DNA from: Euzebya tangerina
GTDB lineage: Bacteria > Actinomycetota > Nitriliruptoria > Euzebyales > Euzebyaceae
Assembly (NCBI RefSeq): GCF_003074135.1
Contig: NZ_PPDK01000001.1
Location: 3,224,001-3,288,000, forward strand
Reading direction: 5' to 3'
DNA: 64,000 bases
Below the pieces are notes generated by a model. That model searched no databases, was not told where the DNA came from, and saw only the letters and a program-made list of their open reading frames with translations. Within the stretch, counting starts at the first letter, position 1; the number at the start of each line of letters is the position of its first letter. A program made the translations under genes and the position numbers. Shown piece by piece: positions 35,501 to 44,136 of this stretch.

Positions 35501-36112
35501 GTGAGCGCCCTTCTGACTCCACCCCGTGACCCTGTCGAGCAGGGCCCTGCGGATGCCCGGCCGTTCACGTCGAAGGCGCTGGTCCTCAACGCCTCGATGG
35601 AGCCGCTGTCGGTAGTGCCCGGACGTCGGGCGCTGGTGCTGGTCCTCACCGGGAAGGCCGACTTGGTCGTCGGCACCGGCGCCACCGTGCACAGCGAACA
35701 CCTCCAGCTCGACTGCCCATCGGTGGTGCAACTGCGCCGCTACGTGCGGGTGCCGTATCGCCGACGGGCCTCGCTCACCCGTCGCGGCGTCTTCATACGT
35801 GACGAGCACCGATGCCAGTACTGCGATGCCGCAGCCGAGAACATCGACCACGTTCACCCCCGAAGCCGCAACGGCAAACACGAGTGGGAGAACGTGGTCG
35901 CTGCATGTACCCGCTGCAACTCGCGCAAGGGCAACCGCACACCGGCGGAGGCCGGCATGCGTCTGGCCAGAGCGCCCTTCGCCCCGAAGGCGGCCTTCTG
36001 GATGGTCGTGGCCGTGGGGCGGGTCAAGCCCGAGTGGGAGCTCTTCCTGGGCGACGCAGTCGGGGACCGGCCTGCGAGCGTGTCGGGTCGCTCCGATCTG
36101 GGGTACCACTAG
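35501..36112 (+). CDS. HNH endonuclease family protein
   Basis: A 203-residue protein with an HNH nuclease core at about 95-145: CQYCD, then NIDHVHPRSRNG, WENVVAACTRCNSRKGNRTP. The two Cys-x2-Cys pairs bind structural zinc, and the DH pair and Asn/His are the catalytic residues. The N-terminal 90 residues (SKALVLNASMEPLSVVPGRRALVL) are typical of a broad actinobacterial HNH family of unknown role, not of restriction systems. GTG 35501 is the likely start. The last 11 codons and the stop lie in the first copy of a 36-bp duplication. Confidence 0.9.
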   Translation: MSALLTPPRDPVEQGPADARPFTSKALVLNASMEPLSVVPGRRALVLVLTGKADLVVGTGATVHSEHLQLDCPSVVQLRRYVRVPYRRRASLTRRGVFIRDEHRCQYCDAAAENIDHVHPRSRNGKHEWENVVAACTRCNSRKGNRTPAEAGMRLARAPFAPKAAFWMVVAVGRVKPEWELFLGDAVGDRPASVSGRSDLGYH

Positions 36113-36149
36113 GGCGTGTCGGGTCGCTCCGATCTGGGGTACCACTAGG
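36078..36149 (+). repeat. Perfect 36-bp tandem duplication
   Basis: Two identical 36-base units (36078-36113 and 36114-36149) lie head to tail. The first ends the HNH gene and carries its stop. The second fills the gap before glpD, whose ATG is at 36153. The unit contains TCGGGTCGCTCCGATC and ACCACTAGGG. The repeat therefore decides the spacing between the two genes. Confidence 0.95.
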
Positions 36150-36152
36150 GCG

Positions 36153-37928
36153 ATGTCTGCGACTGCCGCCTCTGCCACCACGCCATCTCACTTCAATCTG
36201 AACGCCACGCCACAGGGCCAGCTGTCGCCCGAGTACCGCCGCGAGAGCATTCGTCGGCTGGCCGAGGAGGAGTTCGACATCCTGGTGGTCGGCGGTGGCG
36301 TCACGGGCACCGGAACCGCCCTTGATGCCGCGTCGCGCGGGCTCCGTGTCGGCCTGGTCGAGGCCCGTGACTTCGCGTCGGGGACGTCCAGCCGGTCCAG
36401 CAAGATGTTCCACGGCGGCCTGCGCTACCTGGAGCAGTTCGACTTCGGCCTGGTCTTCGAGGCCCTGCACGAGCGCACGCTGATGATCGAACGGCTGTGC
36501 CCGCACCTCGTCAACAAGATCCCGTTCCTCTACCCGCTGACCCACCGGGTGTGGGAGCGCGCCTACGTCGGCGCCGGGATCGGGCTGTACGACGTCATGG
36601 CCGGTCTGAAGACCGGGATGCCACGCCACCGGCACCTGTCCCGGAAGAAGACCCTCCAGAAGGCGCCCTCGCTGCGGGCCGACTCGCTGGTCGGCGCGAT
36701 CCAGTACTACGACGCCCAGGTGGACGACGCCCGCCACACCCTCGCGCTTGCACGGACGGCCGCGAAGTTCGGGGCAGCGGTCGCAAGCTCCGCCCGTGTC
36801 GTCGACTTCGCCCAAGAGGGGGAGCGGGTCGTCGGCGCCCGCGTGCGCGACCTCGAGGGCGGCACCGAGTTCACCGTCAACGCCGGGCAGGTGATCAACG
36901 CCACCGGCGTGTGGACCGACGACCTCCAGCAGTTCGTCGGCCGAGGCCAGATCAAGGTGCAAGCCTCGAAGGGCGTCCACATCGTGGTGCCGAGCGACCG
37001 CATCCACTCCGACTCTGGCTTCATCACCCAGACCGCGACGTCGGTGCTGTTCATCATCCCGTGGATGGCGCCGCCGTACACCCGCCACTGGATCATCGGC
37101 ACGACCGACACGCCCTGGGAGCTCGACAAGGCCCACCCGGCTGCGTCTGCAGCTGACATCGACTACATCCTCGACGAGGCCAACAAGTGGCTGAACGTCC
37201 CGTTGACCAAGGCCGACGTCGAGGGTGTGTACGCAGGGCTTCGTCCGCTGCTCAAGGGTGAGTCCGAGGCAACCTCGCAGCTGTCGCGCGAACACGCCGT
37301 CGTCCAGGGTGTCTCCGGCCTCATCACCGTCGCCGGAGGCAAGTACACGACCTACCGCGTCATGGCCAAGGACGCGGTGGACGCCGCGGTGCGGAGCATC
37401 AACCGCAAGGTGCCCGAGACCCCGACGGCCGACCTGCCGCTGGTCGGCGCCGAGGGCTATCAGGTCCTGTGGAATCAGCGTGAGCAGCTGGCGCAGCACT
37501 CGGGCCTGCACCTCACCCGCATCGAGCACCTGCTCCGGCGCTACGGCGTGGAGACCCGCAAGCTGCTCGCCGAGATCGATGAGCGGCCCGAGTTGGCGAC
37601 GCCCATCGACGGCGCGGACGAGTATCTGCTGGTGGAGGCGTGGTACGCCGCCGCATGGGAGGGCGCCCTGCACATGGACGACATCCTGACGCGTCGCACC
37701 CGCATCTCGATCGAGACCTTCGATCGAGGCGTGGCCGCCGCGAACCAGATCGCCCCCATCGTCGGCGAGGTGCTGGGCTGGTCCGAGGAGGACCGGGCGC
37801 GGGAGATCGACCACTACACCAAACGCGTCGAGGCCGAGCGGGAGTCCCAGACCCAAGCCGACGACCTCACGGCGGACGCCGCCCGGCTGGGTGCCCCCGA
37901 CGTGCGCATTGGTTTCGCCGGCTCCTAG
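36153..37928 (+). CDS. glpD: Glycerol-3-phosphate dehydrogenase (FAD)
   Basis: A 591-residue membrane-associated flavoprotein that oxidises glycerol-3-phosphate to dihydroxyacetone phosphate and passes electrons to quinone. The FAD-binding VVGGGVTGTGTALDAASRG lies near residue 47, with GTSSRSSKMFHGGLRYLEQ after it and the AGLRPLLKG and GKYTTYRVMAKDAVD segments further on. The C-terminal helical domain (from about 430) is present. ATG 36153 follows directly after the 36-bp duplication and has no strong ribosome site. The gene lies 55 bases upstream of mftA, which may be chance or a functional link to mycofactocin-dependent oxidation. Confidence 0.93.
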   Translation: MSATAASATTPSHFNLNATPQGQLSPEYRRESIRRLAEEEFDILVVGGGVTGTGTALDAASRGLRVGLVEARDFASGTSSRSSKMFHGGLRYLEQFDFGLVFEALHERTLMIERLCPHLVNKIPFLYPLTHRVWERAYVGAGIGLYDVMAGLKTGMPRHRHLSRKKTLQKAPSLRADSLVGAIQYYDAQVDDARHTLALARTAAKFGAAVASSARVVDFAQEGERVVGARVRDLEGGTEFTVNAGQVINATGVWTDDLQQFVGRGQIKVQASKGVHIVVPSDRIHSDSGFITQTATSVLFIIPWMAPPYTRHWIIGTTDTPWELDKAHPAASAADIDYILDEANKWLNVPLTKADVEGVYAGLRPLLKGESEATSQLSREHAVVQGVSGLITVAGGKYTTYRVMAKDAVDAAVRSINRKVPETPTADLPLVGAEGYQVLWNQREQLAQHSGLHLTRIEHLLRRYGVETRKLLAEIDERPELATPIDGADEYLLVEAWYAAAWEGALHMDDILTRRTRISIETFDRGVAAANQIAPIVGEVLGWSEEDRAREIDHYTKRVEAERESQTQADDLTADAARLGAPDVRIGFAGS

Positions 37929-37983
37929 AAACCCCAGGCCAGGGTGTCGTACGCTGGTCCCGACCCCGACCTGGAGAACCGAC

Positions 37984-38151
37984 ATGGACCGCACCACCGA
38001 CCGCCCCGGCACGACCCCGACGCCGACCCCCACGGCTGACGCGCCGGTCACGCCACAGTCGCGGGTCACGGTCGAGCAGTCCACCACGCTGGTCCTCGAG
38101 GAACTCCTCGTCGAGGAGGTCTCCATCGACGGGATGTGCGGCGTCTACTGA
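37984..38151 (+). CDS. mftA: Mycofactocin precursor peptide
   Basis: A 55-residue precursor whose C-terminus is the near-invariant IDGMCGVY, with EELLVEEVS before it, as in MftA. In the characterised pathway MftC decarboxylates the terminal Tyr and cross-links it to the neighbouring Val, and the core is later released and glycosylated to the redox cofactor mycofactocin. The leader here is Thr/Pro-rich. ATG 37984 is chosen because GGAGA precedes it and the peptide length fits; longer upstream reading is not supported. It is followed by mftB, mftC and mftF. Confidence 0.95.
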   Translation: MDRTTDRPGTTPTPTPTADAPVTPQSRVTVEQSTTLVLEELLVEEVSIDGMCGVY

Positions 38152-38168
38152 GCGCTGGCCATCATCCG

Positions 38169-38495
38169 GTGCCCTTCGACCTCGATTCGGGCTGGCGGCT
38201 GCACGAGTCCGTCTCGCTACGTCCCGAGCCCTTCGGTGCGCTGGCCTATCACTTCGGCACCCGGCGCCTGTCGTTCCTGAAGGACCTGACCCTGCTCGAG
38301 GTCGTGCGTACCCTGGCCGACCACCCGACGGCGCGTCAGGCCTGCACAGCGGCCGGGGTCGACACGGCACGGCTGCCCGCCTTCACCGCGGCGCTCGGCA
38401 CCCTCGCCGAGTCGCACATGATCACCGCCACCGACCCCACCACCACCGACCCCACCACCACCGACCCCACCACCTGCGAGCGGACCAGCCGTTGA
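38169..38495 (+). CDS. mftB: Mycofactocin precursor-binding chaperone
   Basis: A 108-residue RiPP-recognition-element protein that presents MftA to the radical SAM enzyme. The GWRLHESVSLRPEPFGALAYHFGTRRLSFLKD stretch, given here only by its ends GWRLH and LSFLKD, is diagnostic. GTG 38169 is used; GTG 38136 would overlap mftA by 16 bases and is also possible. The C-terminus is extended by DPTTTDPTTTDPTT, encoded by three 15-bp repeats, which is not usual for MftB. The stop overlaps the mftC start (TTGA). Confidence 0.88.
   Translation: MPFDLDSGWRLHESVSLRPEPFGALAYHFGTRRLSFLKDLTLLEVVRTLADHPTARQACTAAGVDTARLPAFTAALGTLAESHMITATDPTTTDPTTTDPTTCERTSR
38430..38474 (+). repeat. 15-bp in-frame repeats at the mftB 3' end
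   Basis: ACCGACCCCACCACC occurs three times at 38430, 38445 and 38460, coding for a Thr/Asp/Pro tail on MftB. Confidence 0.95.
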
Positions 38496-39727
38496 CGACC
38501 CTGCAGCCAGCCCCCGTCCCACCGCTCGTCGAGACCTTCGAGCGAGGGCTCGACGCGCCCATCTGCCTGACGTGGGAGCTGACCTACGCCTGCAACCTGC
38601 AGTGCTCGCACTGCCTGTCGAGCTCAGGACGGCGTGATCCCCGAGAGCTCTCGACCGAGCAGTGCCGACAGGTCATCGACGAGTTGCAGGCCATGCAGGT
38701 CTTCTACGTCAACATCGGCGGCGGCGAGCCCACTGTCCGGCCCGATTTCTGGGAGCTCCTGGACTACGCGGTGGGGCATCAGGTCGGCGTCAAGTTCTCG
38801 ACCAACGGCGTCGCCCTCGACGCGCCGACAGCACGTCGACTGGCCACGACCGACTACGTCGACGTGCAGATCTCGATCGACGGAGCCACGGCCGAGGTGA
38901 ACGACGCCATCCGCGGGCCCGGCTCCTTCGACACGGCGACCCGTGCGATGGCCAACCTGGCGGATGCCGGCTTCGGTCCCTTCAAGGTGTCAGTCGTCGC
39001 CACGCGTCACAACGTGGGGCAGCTCGACGAGCTCAAGGCGATCGCCGACACCTACGGTGCCCAGCTCCGCCTCACGCGGCTGCGCCCGTCGGGACGAGGC
39101 GCCGACACCTGGGACGAGCTGCACGTCACGGCCGCGCAGCAGCGGGTGCTGTACGAGTGGCTGCTCGACCACGGTGAGGATGTCCTGACCGGCGACTCCT
39201 TCTTCCACCTCGCGGCATTCGGCCAGTCCCTCCCGGGCTTGAACCTGTGTGGTGCCGGACGCGTGGTCTGCCTCATCGACCCGGTCGGCGACGTCTACGC
39301 CTGCCCCTTCGCCATCCATGACGAGTTCCTGGCCGGCAATGTCACCGAGCCGGGCGGGTTCACGTCGGTTTGGCGCACCTCGGAGCTGTTCGAGGCCATG
39401 CGCGAGCCCACCACCGGTGGCGCGTGCAGCTCCTGCAGCCACTACGACACCTGTCGAGGTGGCTGCATGGCGGCGAAGTTCTTCACCGGGCTGCCGTTGG
39501 ACGGCCCCGACCCGGAGTGCGTGCGCGGGCTGGGGGAGGAGGCCCTCGCACGGCAAGCCGGCAACCCTCGACCGGCCCCGTCGGTCGACCACTCCCGCCC
39601 GGCCGGCCGCCGCAGCCTGCCGGTCCTTCCGGTGTCAAGCCAAGGGGGCGCTCCCGCGGGCGGTGGCATCCCTGACCGTGCCTGCGCCACGAGCCCGCTG
39701 GCGGGGTTCGATCCGGCGACCCGGTGA
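38492..39727 (+). CDS. mftC: Mycofactocin radical SAM maturase
   Basis: A 411-residue radical SAM/SPASM enzyme. Cys34, Cys38 and Cys41 (YACNLQCSHC) bind the SAM cluster. NIGGGEPTVRPDF is the SAM-contact region. The SPASM part has CGAGRVVCLIDPVGDVYACPF and CSSCSHYDTCRGGCMAAKFF for two auxiliary clusters. It performs the oxidative decarboxylation and Val-Tyr cross-link of MftA. The TTG start overlaps the mftB stop. The last 60 residues are Pro/Arg-rich, not conserved in type. Confidence 0.95.
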   Translation: MTTLQPAPVPPLVETFERGLDAPICLTWELTYACNLQCSHCLSSSGRRDPRELSTEQCRQVIDELQAMQVFYVNIGGGEPTVRPDFWELLDYAVGHQVGVKFSTNGVALDAPTARRLATTDYVDVQISIDGATAEVNDAIRGPGSFDTATRAMANLADAGFGPFKVSVVATRHNVGQLDELKAIADTYGAQLRLTRLRPSGRGADTWDELHVTAAQQRVLYEWLLDHGEDVLTGDSFFHLAAFGQSLPGLNLCGAGRVVCLIDPVGDVYACPFAIHDEFLAGNVTEPGGFTSVWRTSELFEAMREPTTGGACSSCSHYDTCRGGCMAAKFFTGLPLDGPDPECVRGLGEEALARQAGNPRPAPSVDHSRPAGRRSLPVLPVSSQGGAPAGGGIPDRACATSPLAGFDPATR

Positions 39728-39752
39728 CGGCACGAGGCCGGCCCACCCCCCG

Positions 39753-41225
39753 GTGAGTGCTCCGGGGACGCCCTGGCCGGCCGGGCTCGGGGTGCGTCTC
39801 GACCCGGCCACCACCATCCTCCGAAGCGGGGAGGTCCTGTTCGGGGGCCAGGAGGGCCGCGCGGTCCGCCTGTCCGAGGTCGGCGCCGCAGTTGTGGCTG
39901 ACCTGTTCAGCCGTGCCTCGTCGTGCGATGGGCGCACGGCGGTCGCCACCGACGACGACCCGCCCGCAGCACGGAGTTTGCTCCGGCGTCTGGTCGTGGC
40001 CGGACTCGCACACCCGACCGCGCCGATCATGGATGATGCCGCTGACCGGCTGACGGTCGTCGTCCCGGTGAAGGAGCGCGCGGCGGAGCTCGAGCGGTGC
40101 CTCACGGCCTTGCACGGCCACCAGGTCGTGGTCGTCGACGACGGCTCGGATGCGGCTGCCGCGATCGCGGAGGTGTGCCGCCGACACCGCGCACGACTCA
40201 TCCGGCTGTCCGACAACTATGGCCCTGCCGCGGCCCGGAACGCCGGCCTGGCGGTGGTGCAGACTCCGCTGGTGGCCTTCGTCGACTCCGACGTCGAGGT
40301 CGGAGTCGGGTGGAGTGCCCGCCTGGTCGGCCACTTCGAGGATCCAGCGCTGGCCCTGGTCGCCCCTCGCATGGTCGCAGCACTCCCGGAGACCGGTAGC
40401 GTGCTGAGCCGCTACTCCGCCGCCCGCTTCGCACTCGACATGGGCACCGAACCGGCGACGGTGACGCCTTACGGCCGTGTGGGCTACCTGCCCAGCGCCA
40501 CGATGGTGGCTCGGGTGGACGCCCTCGCCGACATCCCAGTCGGACCGGGGGGCGGGCCCTTCGACCCGCTGCTGCGGTGTGGCGAGGACGTCGACCTGGT
40601 CTGGCGGCTGCTCGACGCCGGCCACGTCGTGCGCTACGACCCGGCCGTCCGGTGTGAGCACAACGAACCACCCACGTGGAGCGGAATCCTCAGACGCCGT
40701 CGGATCTACGGCACGTCCGTGGCGCCGCTGGCGGAACGGCACCCCGAACACGTCGCCCACCTGCGAGCGAGCCCCGTCGCCGCGACAGCCGTTGGTGCGC
40801 TGGCCCTGGGTCGACCAGTGGTCGGAGCTGCCGTCGCGCTGATGTCGATCCTGCGGCTGGGACGGCGGCTCCACCCGCTGGGCATCACACGCGGCCAGGC
40901 GGCGACCTTGGTGGGTCGCTCCATCGTGGGTGGTGCCGTCGGACTGATGCGCGCCGCCACCATGCTCGGCTGGCCTGCCCTGGCAGCCCTGGCCGGGACG
41001 TCGTGGCGCCGCCGGATTGGTGTGGGGCTTGTGGTCCTGGGCCCCCCGCTGCTGGAGTGGGTGGAGCGACGACCAGCCGTGGACCCGATCCGGTGGACGA
41101 TCGCCTCCCTGGCCGACGACCTGGCCTACGGCAGTGGCGTGGTGAGTTCGTCCTGGCGCCTCAGGACGGCTCGGGCCTTCCTCCCGCGGCTGTCCGGCCG
41201 TCGCCGCACCACATCGCGCACCTGA
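39753..41225 (+). CDS. mftF: Mycofactocin glycosyltransferase
   Basis: A 490-residue MftF-type protein. A short N-terminal domain (GVRLDPATTILRSGEVLFGG, typical of MftF) precedes a GT2 glycosyltransferase core with VVVPVKERAAELERCL, VVVDDGSDAAA, DSDVEVG and, later, FDPLLRCGEDVDLVWRLL. Two or three hydrophobic segments follow from about 355. MftF adds the beta-linked glucose chain to the cofactor. GTG 39753 is preferred; GTG 39792 would still keep the domain. It follows mftC by 25 bases. In most clusters mftD and mftE lie between these two genes; they are missing here. Confidence 0.9.
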   Translation: MSAPGTPWPAGLGVRLDPATTILRSGEVLFGGQEGRAVRLSEVGAAVVADLFSRASSCDGRTAVATDDDPPAARSLLRRLVVAGLAHPTAPIMDDAADRLTVVVPVKERAAELERCLTALHGHQVVVVDDGSDAAAAIAEVCRRHRARLIRLSDNYGPAAARNAGLAVVQTPLVAFVDSDVEVGVGWSARLVGHFEDPALALVAPRMVAALPETGSVLSRYSAARFALDMGTEPATVTPYGRVGYLPSATMVARVDALADIPVGPGGGPFDPLLRCGEDVDLVWRLLDAGHVVRYDPAVRCEHNEPPTWSGILRRRRIYGTSVAPLAERHPEHVAHLRASPVAATAVGALALGRPVVGAAVALMSILRLGRRLHPLGITRGQAATLVGRSIVGGAVGLMRAATMLGWPALAALAGTSWRRRIGVGLVVLGPPLLEWVERRPAVDPIRWTIASLADDLAYGSGVVSSSWRLRTARAFLPRLSGRRRTTSRT

Positions 41226-41247
41226 CGGGGCAAACTCTCGCCGGCGT

Positions 41248-42483
41248 CTAGCCCTCGAGAACCGTGTTCTTGCCGATCACGACGATGCCCTCGTCCGTCA
41301 CGGTGAAGCGCTCTCGGTCGGCCTCGAGATCCACGCCGATCTTCATGCCGGGGGGCACGAGGACGTTCTTGTCGATGATCGCGTTGCGCACGATCGCCTT
41401 GCGGCCGATCTCCACGTTGTGCATCAGGATCGAATCGGTGATCTCGCTGAAGGAGTGCACGCGGACCTGGGGAGAGAGGATGCTGTGGGACACCGTCCCG
41501 CCCGAGACCACGGCGCCAGGACACACCATCGAGTTCGTGGCCGTGCCCATCCGATCGTCCTCGGCGTGGACGAACTTGGCCGGTGGGAGCGAGGGGGACC
41601 ACGACATGATGGGCCAGCGGTAGTTGTACAGGTTCAGCGTCGGATCGACGCTGACCAGGTCCAACGAAGCCTCCATGTAGCTCTTGATCGTCCCGACGTC
41701 CCGCCAGTAGCCCCGGTCGCGGTCGGTCTGGCCAGGCCACTCGTTGCCAGAGAAGTCGTAGACGGCTGCCTCCCCCCGGTCCACCAGGTACGGGATGATG
41801 TCGCCGCCGAGGTCGCTGCCCTGCTCGTCATCTCTGGCGTTGGCCCGGACCGCCTCGACCATCGTCTCGGTCGAGAAGATGTAGTTGCCCATGGAGGCGT
41901 AGGCCACCGTGGGATCGTCGTTGGTCGACGGTGGGTCGGCTGGCTTCTCGAGGAACTGGGCGATCCCCTGACCATCTGCCGTCGGTTCGATGACGCCGAA
42001 CGCCGTCGCTTCCTCCAACGGCACGCGGATGCCGGCCACGGTCACTCCGGCTCCGGATTCGATGTGCTGGTCCAGCATCTGCCGTGGATCCATGCGGTAG
42101 ATGTGATCAGCGCCGAACACCAGGACGTAGTCGGGTCGCTCGTCATTGATGATGTTGAGGTTCTGGAAGATGGCGTCCGCGGATCCGGCGTACCACCGTT
42201 CACCCCGCCGCATCTGCGCAGGTACAGGAGTGACGAAGTCGCCGAGGATCGGCGCCAGTCGCCAGGTCTGGTTCAGGTGGATGTCCAGGCTGTGGCTCTT
42301 GTACTGGGTCAGGACGACGATGCGGGTGAAGTCGGCATTGACCAGGTTCGAGAGGACGAAGTCGATCATCCGGTACATCCCGGCGAACGGCACCGCTGGC
42401 TTGGCCCGGGACCGCGTGAGGGGGGACAGTCGGGTCCCCTGACCGCCTGCCAGGACCATTGCCAAGACCTTGGAGTTGCGCAT
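41248..42483 (-). CDS. glgC: Glucose-1-phosphate adenylyltransferase
   Basis: A 411-residue ADP-glucose pyrophosphorylase, the committing step of glycogen and alpha-glucan synthesis. Evidence is the nucleotide-binding [20 protein letters not shown] with [15 protein letters not shown], the [12 protein letters not shown] and [16 protein letters not shown] motifs, and a C-terminal left-handed beta-helix of hexapeptide type. It ends 22 bases from the convergent mftF stop and stands alone. Confidence 0.95.
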   Translation of the reverse strand: MRNSKVLAMVLAGGQGTRLSPLTRSRAKPAVPFAGMYRMIDFVLSNLVNADFTRIVVLTQYKSHSLDIHLNQTWRLAPILGDFVTPVPAQMRRGERWYAGSADAIFQNLNIINDERPDYVLVFGADHIYRMDPRQMLDQHIESGAGVTVAGIRVPLEEATAFGVIEPTADGQGIAQFLEKPADPPSTNDDPTVAYASMGNYIFSTETMVEAVRANARDDEQGSDLGGDIIPYLVDRGEAAVYDFSGNEWPGQTDRDRGYWRDVGTIKSYMEASLDLVSVDPTLNLYNYRWPIMSWSPSLPPAKFVHAEDDRMGTATNSMVCPGAVVSGGTVSHSILSPQVRVHSFSEITDSILMHNVEIGRKAIVRNAIIDKNVLVPPGMKIGVDLEADRERFTVTDEGIVVIGKNTVLEG

Positions 42484-42564
42484 GCCCGGACCGTAGCAAA
42501 CGCCGGAACACGACAGCGGCGCCGCCCCAGATGGGACGGCGCCGCCATTGGACTCAGAGGGTTG

Positions 42565-44031
42565 CTACCCCTCGAAGTTCTCGTAGCAGGGAGCCTCGCC
42601 GAACTCGAACCCTGCTGCCGTGGCGCCTTCGTAGAAGCCATCGGAGGCAGAGGCGAGCCCGCTCGGGAACTCCGTGGTCGGCACACCGATCGAGGTAGCG
42701 CGGACGGCCGAACCGTTGGCGTCACCGGCCAGGTTGCCGACGCCCTCCGGGAGCATGCCCTCGTAGTCGATCTCGGTCACGTCGGCCACCGCGGCGACCA
42801 TGCCCTCACGGGTCAGATCGCCGTTCTCGGCGGCCTGCCGGATGACGGCCTCGAGCGCGTAGGACCAGATCCACCCGGAGGTGTATCCGTCATTGCCCTC
42901 CACGTCACCGAGGGCATCGCGCATCGCCTGGTGGCCGGGGGTGTCGGTCTGGAACGGCTCCCACGGACCGGCCACGGTCACCAGGGACTCCACAGCCTGA
43001 GCGGCCGGGGAGGCGACCAGACCCGGGTTGTAGGAGGGGCTGTTGAACAGGAACCGACCGGTGAAGCCCTGGGCGGCTGCCTGACCGACGACGGTGCCGG
43101 CGTCGGTCGGACCGGTGGTCACGACGACGACATCCGCGCCGCCACCCACGACCTGGCCGATGGCCTCACCCTGGTTGTCGGCACCAGGAGTGGTCGGGAC
43201 GTCGATGAACTCCGCGCCGTTGGCCTCGGCCCACTGGTTGGCACCAGCAGCGCCGTCCTCGCCGTAGTCACCGGGGTAGTGGACGGCCATGACGGTGCCG
43301 ATCTCGTCACCGTTCTCCGCCAAGTAGTCGAGGCCGTTCATGGTCTCGATGCAGTAGGTGTTGCCGGACTCGACGATGATGTCGCTGAACAGCCATGCGG
43401 ACGTCCAGGATGCCGGGGCGGTCACGATGCCCTCTGCCGTCAGGTCCTCGAGGATGGCGAAGGTCGTCGGGGAACCGAGCGACTGGGCCAGGGCGAGGAT
43501 GTCACCCTTGATCTCCTCGTACTGCTGGGAGTGGACTTCGGGGTTGTACTGGTTGTCGCGGGTGTACTCGGAGGTGTTGATGTCGAATCCGGCGATGCCG
43601 CCGTCCTCGTTCACGGTCTGCCAGAACGCGGTCTGTGCGTCGGTGATCGGGACCGCCAGGGCTGCGAACGGACCGACCGTCAGGTCGGAGATGGTGCCGA
43701 GGTAGATGCAGCCGTTGTCCGGATTGACCGCGTCGGGGCAGGCCTCCTCGGTCACACCTGGACCGAAGGTGACGTCGCCGCCAGCCGCGTCGTCGGTGGG
43801 CTCTTCCTCCACCATCTCGTCGTCAGTGGGCTCTTCCTCCACCATTTCGTCGTCGGTGGGCTCTTCCTCCACCATTTCGTCGTCGGTGGGCTCTTCCTCA
43901 GCAGCCTCCTCAGCTGCGTCGTCCTCGCTGGCGGTGTCGCCGCCGCCCTCGTCGCTTCGACACGCCGTCGCAATGAGCGACAGCAACGCCAACATCAAGG
44001 CCAACTTGGCCCAGCGTGAGTGCAACCTCAT
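42565..44031 (-). CDS. Branched-chain-type ABC substrate-binding lipoprotein
   Basis: A 488-residue type I periplasmic-binding lipoprotein of the LivJ/Peripla_BP_6 class. Lipobox SLIATAC ends the signal peptide. An acidic tether of repeated EEEPTDDEMV follows, then the binding domain from about 85 with IYLGTISDLTVGPF and GSPTTFAILEDLTAEG. ATG 44031 is preceded by AAAGGAG; ATG 44052 has no such site. It is the last gene of the importer operon, 105 bases after livM, so it may also have its own promoter. Substrate could be an amino acid, amide or a carboxylic acid. Confidence 0.9.
   Translation of the reverse strand: MRLHSRWAKLALMLALLSLIATACRSDEGGGDTASEDDAAEEAAEEEPTDDEMVEEEPTDDEMVEEEPTDDEMVEEEPTDDAAGGDVTFGPGVTEEACPDAVNPDNGCIYLGTISDLTVGPFAALAVPITDAQTAFWQTVNEDGGIAGFDINTSEYTRDNQYNPEVHSQQYEEIKGDILALAQSLGSPTTFAILEDLTAEGIVTAPASWTSAWLFSDIIVESGNTYCIETMNGLDYLAENGDEIGTVMAVHYPGDYGEDGAAGANQWAEANGAEFIDVPTTPGADNQGEAIGQVVGGGADVVVVTTGPTDAGTVVGQAAAQGFTGRFLFNSPSYNPGLVASPAAQAVESLVTVAGPWEPFQTDTPGHQAMRDALGDVEGNDGYTSGWIWSYALEAVIRQAAENGDLTREGMVAAVADVTEIDYEGMLPEGVGNLAGDANGSAVRATSIGVPTTEFPSGLASASDGFYEGATAAGFEFGEAPCYENFEG
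43789..43899 (-). repeat. 30-bp in-frame repeats in the LivJ-like tether
   Basis: Units begin at 43801, 43831 and 43861 and are nearly identical (read on plus: CTCTTCCTCCACCATYTCGT plus ten bases), with partial units on both sides. Each encodes ten residues (EEEPTDDEMV), forming the flexible acidic linker after the lipid anchor. Confidence 0.95.
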
Positions 44032-44136
44032 GTTCCGTGCTCCTTTGATCACGCTGCTGCCAGCGTGCTGTGTTACGACGATCCGTGGCGACCGCCTTGT
44101 TGGACAACCTACTACCGAAGTAGCAGAAATGTGAGA

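Noticed and set aside
41419-44019. Very long open frame (866 codons) on the plus strand across glgC and the binding protein gene
   Set aside because: It is antisense to two clear genes, has no domain I recognise, and long empty antisense frames are expected at this GC content.
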